The notes beneath the pieces were generated by a model, which was not told where the DNA came from, ran no database searches, and saw only the letters and a list, made by a program, of their open reading frames with translations. From Catenaria anguillulae PL171 (Eukaryota; Blastocladiomycota; Blastocladiomycetes; Blastocladiales; Catenariaceae), in NCBI GenBank assembly GCA_002102555.1, contig MCFL01000002.1, positions 248,001-312,000 on the forward strand: DNA of 64,000 nucleotides, given 5' to 3'. The position numbers and the translations under genes were made by a program. Positions 57,201-64,000 of the stretch are shown here, piece after piece. Numbering within the stretch: position 1 is the first letter of the stretch; each line of letters opens with the position of its first letter.

Positions 57201-58460
57201 GGCAGCTGGACCTCCATTGAGCTCGATGAACGACTCGACTTGAGCGTCTACGGCGTCGTCTTGATTGGTCACTGTTGTAACAGAGTCGAGGCGAAGCACA
57301 GTATCCAGCTGGAGGGTGACCGAGAGGTGCGTCAGAGCGTTGCCGAGGTGTTGATTGAGGAGGTCAAGTCGCTGTCGGTTTTGAGACGAATAGAAGCGCT
57401 GTGTACACACGAGGGGGTATACATATCAGTGAATGGGCGTGGGATACACACTCAGCGTGACATTTTAGATGGTTCGCACGCGCTGCAGGGGAGTCTGTGA
57501 TCGATACTTGAGAAAAAACTTGGTGGACGCCTCCACAGCTCCCGACACCTCGGCCAGTATCTGTTGTGCAGTATCCGGCCGCCAATGACCCGAGTCGTAG
57601 AGCCGTTGAATCACGGCCACCACGTACACGACGCGGTTGAAGAGCAGACCAGCCTGATCTCGGTTATCTTCCGTCACGCGCTCGATTCCAACCATGACCT
57701 CAAGGCACCGTGCGAGTGCGCCAATGACTGGCGTATTGCCAGCGACGGACCGCAAGAATCGAACAAGGCCGAGGGCTTGGTCAACCTTTTGAGTGCGAAG
57801 TGGATCAACGTCCTCGATCAAATCCTCCTCGAGTTCCGGCCCGCTGAGAAAGCCGACCCGCTTGCCAGTTGGTCGCGACGGGGGCCGTTTTGCGACTGGA
57901 TTCTGTTGGAGCATAACTGGCAATCGTTTCGAGGGCATTTTGACGAGCAACCGACTTTGCGTTTCAGCTGCGCGCAGAGAATCTGTCCGCCGATCCCCCA
58001 CCCTTTTCAGCCGTGAGTGCCGTGTGGATGCGAGGACAAGCATGGATGACGGAGTGCCGTTGACGTCGATGCTCGTCAAGGATTGCGAATCGAAAAATGT
58101 GCCTTTGGTTTGACTAGACGTGCTTGCAAAGCTTCCTGAACTGCTGGGCCATGTTGGTATCAGGCTGGCGTACAAGGTGAGCCGGTCCTGGTTGGGATCG
58201 GGTTGATCAAGTGAAATCGTCGACGACTGGGACCATTCGAGTGACCCTGCGTCGGTCTGGGGCACGTCATTATATTTGTGATGGCCACTTGAGAGTGTTT
58301 CCGTATCACACATTCGGGCGGCAGGCCTTGGCCGGGCAGCCCAAGATCGCGACTTGGTGGTGAGGGAGCCAATGCGCGCGGCGGCAGGGGTTCGGCGGCA
58401 TGAATCATCGGGCAGGGAGTCACTGTTGGCGCTGCGAGACTGGAGAGGTGCGGATGCCAT
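54224..58460 (-). pseudogene. DM9-repeat/helical-bundle protein, tandem copy A, one-base frameshift
   Basis: Paralogue of the gene at 58679-62906. Exons: 58460-57480, 57398-56769, 56682-56576, 56507-55906, 55813-55542, 55482-55378, 55318-54605 and 54510-54224. The exons of 107 and 105 nt match copy B in length. Order: disordered N-terminus; helical bundle (VDQALGLVRFLRSVAGNTPV, LARCLEVMVGIERVTEDNRD); long helical region; DM9-like repeats starting AWMPADTDYVMPPPNAVVGG. Exon 7 lacks one base relative to copy B (near 55229): after RDTVLPGKLLL the frame runs to a stop at 55136, removing the last 270 or so residues. Otherwise the exons are open, so this is either a very young pseudogene, a truncated functional allele or a sequence error. 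Confidence 0.7.
54601..55229. repeat. Near-identical tract, copy A (partner 59004-59632)
   Basis: 629 nt matching the partner with one substitution (ttttt against ttttc near 55171). Identity starts at the intron donor gtacctgg (written on the plus strand) and decays after about 55290. Coding regions outside the tract are strongly diverged. Confidence 0.95.
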
Positions 58461-58678
58461 TGCTTTGCCTGCGTTGCACGTCGTTTTGTTTAGTTCATTG
58501 ATTCATGATGGGAACGAAGTCTGAGGTCCAAGGTGATTCGATATGATCGACGCCGCGACGAAGGCAAGGGAAAGGACATGGCAGCCTGAGGGCAGGCTGG
58601 CGAGGCAGTGTATTTATGAAGCCCACGGAGCAAGAAAACGTATATTGACACACAAAATAGTAGGTACATTTCAATTCG
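58461..58678. other. Short spacer between tandem paralogues
   Basis: Only 218 nt separate the stop of copy B from the ATG of copy A, so the copy A promoter must be compact or overlap the copy B 3' end. Confidence 0.5.
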
Positions 58679-61600
58679 TCACACTTCAAACCGCACGCCC
58701 AAATCGAACAAGACATGGTTGGGATTGGCACCGCCAGACTCGCTCTCTCGCGCCCGCAGCCAGGGTCTCAGAGTGATTGGGAACTGTGCAAAGAGCTCGG
58801 TGGCATCCACCATCAAGGCTTCAATCTTCACAAGCTCGTTCTTGACCAAGAATGCAAAATCAAAGTCGGAGCCGCGAGTGCCGGGCGCTTGCGTGTACTG
58901 ACCGACACAGTATGTGCGATTGCCGTTGGCTAGCATGGTTGCACAAGCGTGTGAGTGGGGTGAGCACATTTGACACTGAGTATAAGCAAAAGAGGAGGGA
59001 CATGTACCTGGCCTGCCATCCACCAACCGCGTCGCCAACCCCCTTGCAATCATCACCACCTTCTGGTCGGGTGTCGACGTCACCTGGACGGCCCGGATCG
59101 CACGATGATTGTCGACCACAACACCAAGTTCGCGGTCTACTTGCTTCCAGCGCAGCAGCGGGTGAGGGTGGTACACGGACGAATGAAACACCTTGCCCGG
59201 TTTGCCCGTGAGCACGCGAAACGTCGATGTAGAATATCCAGAACACGATGCGCCTACGCCATACATGGCGCAAGATTCACCGGCAAACACCATCCCAAAC
59301 TGCATCTTGTCGCCAGCAACGCACCAGGCAATGTAGGCCGGGCTGGAAGGTGTGCCGCCTGCGACAATGGGTTGGCAGCCCTTGGACTTTGCGTCAGCAA
59401 GCGTGTTCCATTCGAAATGGCGGTAAAAGAAAATGTTGTCGTGGTCAGCAAGCAGGATTTCGAGCTGGATACCCGAGCGAGGGAGCGAGCGGCGCGTTGT
59501 GGTTTCGGATTCTGGGTCGACTCGGGTTGAAAACAGGATCATCTTGTCCTCGTCAACAGCAGCACCGTCGTTTTCGGGCGAGAGACTGGATGCCGAGAGC
59601 GGGCAAACGACCTCGAAATGCACTTGGCCGTCCTCGAGCAAGAGCTTGCCCGGGAGAACAGTGTCTTGTGAAAAGCGGTAGCGAGCGCAATAAGTTTGGT
59701 GATGTGGAAGCTCGACGCCAATCTGGACCGGGAAGCGTGTCAATGTCGGCAAACATATACGGGGCAGGATCTATTTGGACAACGTACCACACCGGCTCGA
59801 GGATACGGTCCATCGTCCAGAGACATGGGTTTCCACACGAGTACACGGTCGGCTGGGTTGTCTACCGTTGATGGGTGGTGAACGCCGCGGCCCTGCTCAG
59901 CCAACAGGAGTCAGTGTCCTGCATCCACGAAAATCAGAAAAGGCTCGGGCGTACCCTTGTCAGCCAATCAAAATGGACCGCATTCTTTGCCTCCATCATG
60001 CTTGGAACCACACATTGCCACTCACTTCGCGGTCCTTCAAAGGCGTATGCCGGAACCAAATCATGACAAACCCCGCGCTCGACCTGGCCTCGGACAATGT
60101 AGACAGGTTTACCCCGGAGCATCCCGCCCACGACCGCATTGGTTGGCAGATCGCGCTCGAATTTGGACGGCATCCACGCCGTCAACGGGAATGGCAAATC
60201 CATTGTTGTTACAAAGAAATCATCTGTCAATGCCTCGATACGTCAGACGAGAAAACCTGCGCGTGAAGTGTGGACAAGCGGACGTACAATTACAAGCCCA
60301 ATCATCCGTGTCCCACGTGGCCATCCACCCGTACCATGTGGATGCCTGCATGGCAAGTGTCGTGACTTGAAACATGGCATCTGGATCGAGCTCCTCGCAC
60401 ACGGCGCCCAGCGCAAACGCGACTTCTTGAATATCCTCCCAGGAAACATCCTGCCAAGCTGCCGCCGAACTCTCATTGGAACCGCCCGCACCACTCTTGG
60501 GACTCGGTGGCATACACAATGGGTCAACGCACATGTGTTCAATCAACCACTGCAACGACCGGAGCTCGCTCAGCAAGCGCGAGTGGATCAAGAGTGCGCT
60601 AGGATTGGCGTGGCGCCGGCGCAAGCCCGTCAGCCACGAATTCCAGCTCGTTTCCGATAATTGAAGGGCGGCTTGGACTTGAGCGAGCGCGGCGTTGGCA
60701 TGGTCCAGTTGACCGAAGTAGAGCTTGGCGTCCATGAAAGTAAACTGGTTGTCGCGCAGGGTCTGGCAATAGTCACCGAGAGTTGAAAGCTTGGTTTTTA
60801 GAAGGTGGAAAAAGGTCGAATACGGTGCCGAGTATGGTAGGTCGTCAATGGCGGCGCAAACGGCGCGACAAGTATCGAACGCGGCGCGGTACCTGTGGGC
60901 GGATAAGTGAGCATATGCGACACACAGTTGCATAAGGCAGAAAAATCGTGATTGTACGTACTGAAGGGTCTCAAAGTCGTCTATCACAAAAAGCACAACG
61001 AGCGCCCAGTCAAGCAGCGTCAGGTCCCACGGAAAGAAAGTGTTGACTTCAGCCACGGTAATGTCGGCCTGGTGCAACGGAAATCGAGTCAGCTTGAGGA
61101 TCGCCCGGCATTGAAATCTGTTGAAAAACGAAAACATATGTACCTGTGAGCGCACACCATCTGGATCCAGCCGCTGCAACGCAATAGGGAACTGGTCCAT
61201 GACCACACTCATCACCTCCTTGTCCAACCTCCCGTCCGCCTTGGCTGCGCCCGCCTCGGCCCGCACCTCGTCTTGCAACACCTCGGCCAGGCGCCGCACC
61301 GGCACGGCCAATCCCCATCCAGCACGCTTCCACAATTCGCGAATCTCGGTGCACTTGATCTCCTGATACGCGGCACCACGCCGCGTCAACGTCAACACTT
61401 CGCGCCCAACCTCCTCTAACCGCGCTGAATGCCCGACCATGGCTGCAAGCACCGCATCAAATTGTGTCGACAATTGCCGCTCGAGATCTTCAAATGTGCC
61501 CGAGATTTCAGTCACGAGCGCCGTGTTGAATTCAACACCGACGAGTTGTGCGAGCTCAGACACTTTTTCCGGGTTGGATTGAATGGCGAGCGGGCCACCG

Positions 61601-62906
61601 TTGAGCTGAATAAAGGATTCAACCTGTGCATCGAGCTCGTCTTGGTCGGCAAAGTCGGTGGTGGGTTCAAGGCGGAGTACGGTTTCGAGTTGCAGGTTGA
61701 TTGACAGATGGGTGAGCGCCGAATTGAGGTGGGCGTCGAGGAGTTCCAGACGCTGCCGGTTTTGAGACGAGTAGAAGCGCTGCAGGATTCAAACTGGTGA
61801 GTGATCCATGTCGGCGCCCCTCCTAGGTCAATGAACGCGCATTGATAGCGCACCCGTTGCAAAACTGTTTGCGCTCGAAACTTGAAAAGGAATTGCGCAG
61901 ACGCGGCAAGAGCTCGGCAAACATCCTCGAGCACTCGGTCCGCATTCTCAACGTGCCAGCGACCCAGATCGAACAGGATGCGCACAGTATCCACGACAAA
62001 CACAACCCGGCTGAACAACAAGCTCGCCTTGTCTTGATTGTCTTCGACGGCTTTTTCAATCCCGAGCATGACCTATTGGCGTTGAGAATGACCGCAAAGT
62101 CAGTCCCAGTCACTGAAAAAAAAGGAAGTATCAGGAAATGTAAAAACCTCGAGGAGCTTTGCCAAGGTGCCTAACACTGGCGTATCTCCGGAAATCTCTT
62201 GCAGAAACTTGACGAGGGTTTCTGCGCGCTCCACGCGCGAAGTGCGCAACGGATCCAGCTTGAAAAACTCTGAATTGAGCCTGCCCGAGTCGCTCTCGAT
62301 CGTCGTCATGGAAACCGCGCCGCCACCGCCACCACCGCCGATGCTCCGATCAGCCGTTGAGTTATCCATGGATTCACGGGCTTGCAGGCCGGTCGAGGCA
62401 GCGGGCGCGCTGGCAACCGAAGATGGCCGACGTGCCTGATTCCGTTTCGGTTTCGGTGATGAGGCCGTGCGACGATGTTTGCCAGAGCGATGGGCAAAAT
62501 CATTTGCAGGTTTCCGTGAAGGTTGCGGGTCCTCGGTAGTCGCATCAGCGTTGCTTGGAGGCGGACTCTCAATTCCACTGTGGACGAGCGTCGGATCATC
62601 GTCGGCGACGGATTCGCCTGCTGCGTTTGTGCCGGGCACTGGCGGCGTCCTTGGTGGGTCACACGCGTCTGGCTTCATGTTCGTAAGCGGCCCAGTGCTA
62701 CTGCTGGACTTGCGACGCCGCGACTTGGCGGATGCTGATGAGCGCCACCCAAGATTTCTCGCGAGAGACCGACGGATCTGTGCGATGACCGAGAGGGACG
62801 CATTTGAGCGGGCTGGCGGCTTGGACGTGGCCGATACGGCCGGGGAATCTTCGGGAACCGAGCCCGCCACTTCGGGTGCTTGGATGCTCGGTACAGGGTC
62901 GGACAT
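58679..62906 (-). CDS. DM9-repeat/helical-bundle protein, tandem copy B, 1221 aa
   Basis: Nine exons, fully in frame: 62906-62148, 62072-61854, 61779-61144, 61068-60962, 60892-60288, 60223-59955, 59892-59788, 59722-59008 and 58929-58679. Residues 1-215 are Ser/Pro/Arg-rich. About 217-330 is a helical bundle (VERAETLVKFLQEISGDTPV, GTLAKLLEVMLGIEKAVEDN, ASLLFSRVVFVVDTV) that resembles HeLo/MLKL N-terminal bundles. Residues 330-775 are helical (REVLTLTRRGAAYQEIKCTE; NTFFPWDLTLLDWALVVLFV). About 790-1075 holds three DM9-like repeats: LPTNAVVGGMLRGKPVYIVR; VLVWKPMSLDDGPYPRAGV with RYRFSQDTVLPGKLL; and CQPIVAGGTPSSPAYIAWCV. A beta-rich C-terminal domain follows (RTYCVGQYTQ). There is no signal peptide or clear TM. 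DM9 modules bind mannose in animals; a sensor role here is inference. Confidence 0.75.
59004..59632. repeat. Near-identical tract, copy B (partner 54601-55229)
   Basis: Partner of the tract in copy A; direct orientation, about 4.4 kb apart. It covers the 3' 625 nt of exon 8, encoding the third DM9-like repeat and the start of the C-terminal domain. Confidence 0.95.
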
Positions 62907-63112
62907 GAAGTCGGTGTGGCGAGCGATCGGCGAACCTTCGGTGAAGGCGTAAATGGAAAGCGTTGAGGAGTCTATGTGGTGGTGTCAGGGTATTTACACG
63001 GGGATACAGTATTATACATTGCAACTGCTGACCGAAGACCGAAGGCGTCGTCGTTGGCTCGACGGTTGCTGGCCAGCGCCACCATCGTGAGCTCTGTCGT
63101 CCGTCGGCCCAC

Positions 63113-63735
63113 GTGCGTGCATGCGCACAAGAATGCATTGGTCAGGTGCTCATCATGCTGGCGCCGTATCGGCCCAACCGATGCGCTACTCAAAGCAATG
63201 TACTCTCCTGCCATGCATACTTACCAACCAATGCAACCAGTTTGGCCTGGAGCGCCCATCCCTCGGTCATTGATGAGCTAGCAGAACACGGCCTCGTTCA
63301 TGTCCTGCATGTCGACCTTCTCCCGCTCGATCTCGTGTGCGGCACAGACAAGTCTGCCTTTCCACCGACGTTGCCCAATACGTGCGCCTCCGCTCTGTAT
63401 GTGCTCCGCCCCTCGCCGCCCCTCGCCAGCACCGTTGTTTCCCGAGCGCGCAATGACATGGTTCAATGGTGTGCTGGCACGACACGATTGGATCCTTCGG
63501 CCCTGACGCAGTTCGTGCGCCAATGCAGCCCGGGGATGACCGGGTCCCGAGTTCATTTCCATTGATTTTGAAGCAAACCGTGTCAATGTGCTTGACTGGT
63601 GGGTGGATACTGCAAACATCCCTATTCCAAAGCTCGAGGATTCTGGCATTGGTGATGCTAAGAGCAAGTATCCGATGCCATTCGCAGTCAACTCCAGGGG
63701 GATGCTCTGCTTTGACTGGCGCACTCTGGATTGAC
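63113..63735 (+). pseudogene. Degenerate ORF with ankyrin-like 'VLDWW' repeat traces
   Basis: Frame 63113-63565 carries DELAEHGLVHVLHVDLLPLD, SRARNDMVQWCAG and LTQFVRQCSP. The next coherent piece is in another frame (from about 63558): IDFEANRVNVLDWWVDTANI, then SKYPMPFAVNSRG and CFDWRTLD before a stop. The spacing of helices and the VLDWW motif recall the long ankyrin-like repeat families I associate with Blastocladiomycota genomes. The frame change without a convincing splice site suggests a broken copy; a spliced gene running past the window end is the alternative, since 63731-63955 again has KKDDIDWWNRWDKN. Confidence 0.35.
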
Positions 63736-64000
63736 TGATTTATGTCGCTGCTCTCTTACGAAAGAGTGGAAGGCGATGATTGCTTCTCGTCCATTATCAC
63801 TGCTTGCCACGACTCGGTCGACTCACATATCGGTGCGCTGGAAAGTGCTCAACGGGTTAATCCCAGTCTACGCTGCATATGCACTTGCACATGCGAGGGC
63901 AATCGGCAAGAAGGACGATATCGACTGGTGGAACCGGTGGGACAAGAATCGATAAGTGCATTCAACTCTGTTGTGGAAGTATGCAATAAGTAGCTGCGAA

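Noticed and set aside
58970-59530. Plus-strand ORF of 186 aa almost identical to another at 54570-55127
   Set aside because: Both are antisense shadows of the near-identical exon tract in the DM9-like paralogues; identity reflects the tract, not a separate gene.
61118-61143. 26-nt intron in copy B ending at CAACAG
   Set aside because: Too short and gives the wrong phase; the 75-nt intron ending at CACCAG matches the copy A junction.

Overview
The window is eukaryotic nuclear DNA from a zoosporic, early-diverging fungus. Spliceosomal introns are short (mostly 65-110 nt), genes are dense on both strands, and coding sequence is GC-rich. The gene set is fungal: chitin deacetylases with GPI-type tails, a Prm10/ThrE-like transporter, a Swi3/Rsc8 subunit, Mediator MED7 and a two-SDR Fox2-type multifunctional enzyme. 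A cyclic-nucleotide-gated channel, tandem alpha-carbonic anhydrases and a fragment resembling the 'VLDWW' ankyrin-like repeats of Blastocladiomycota point to that phylum (Catenaria/Allomyces-like). That placement is inference, not proof.

Layout. 0-6.4 kb: 3' part of P5C dehydrogenase, Swi3/Rsc8 homologue, a small three-TM protein, an unknown ORF, and a quinone oxidoreductase broken by many frameshifts. 6.9-13.3 kb: two tandem chitin deacetylases and a ThrE/Prm10 transporter. 13.4-20 kb: a CNG-type channel with an odd pore and a PWWP/Tudor-like chromatin protein. 20-25 kb: LINE-like remnant, an apparently empty 2 kb stretch, and GAPDH with a TATA promoter. 25.7-31.7 kb: MED7 and three tandem alpha-carbonic anhydrases. 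32.7-40 kb: HSF-type factor, a disordered protein, AP-1 sigma adaptin and mitochondrial SHMT. 40.5-42.3 kb: an orphan Helitron Rep-like N-terminal protein. 42.7-48 kb: RFC3 clamp-loader subunit and peroxisomal MFE-2. 48.3-52.2 kb: a multi-pass membrane protein and a protein with a ParB/phage-like helical motif. 54.2-62.9 kb: two large tandem paralogues of a family I cannot match to a described gene (helical N-terminal region plus DM9-like repeats). 63-64 kb: a degenerate repeat ORF.

The most interesting region is 54-63 kb. Both paralogues can be modelled exon by exon (copy B: 9 exons, 1221 aa, fully in frame). Their proteins are diverged except for a tract of about 625 nt with one mismatch, which begins exactly at a splice donor and ends next to a one-base deletion that breaks copy A. 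This suggests recent gene conversion. The architecture (HeLo/MLKL-NTD-like helical bundle joined to DM9 lectin-like repeats) would suit a self/non-self or microbe sensor, but that role is inferred only. Exon models were built by hand and tested by reading-frame continuity. No alignment or database search was run.
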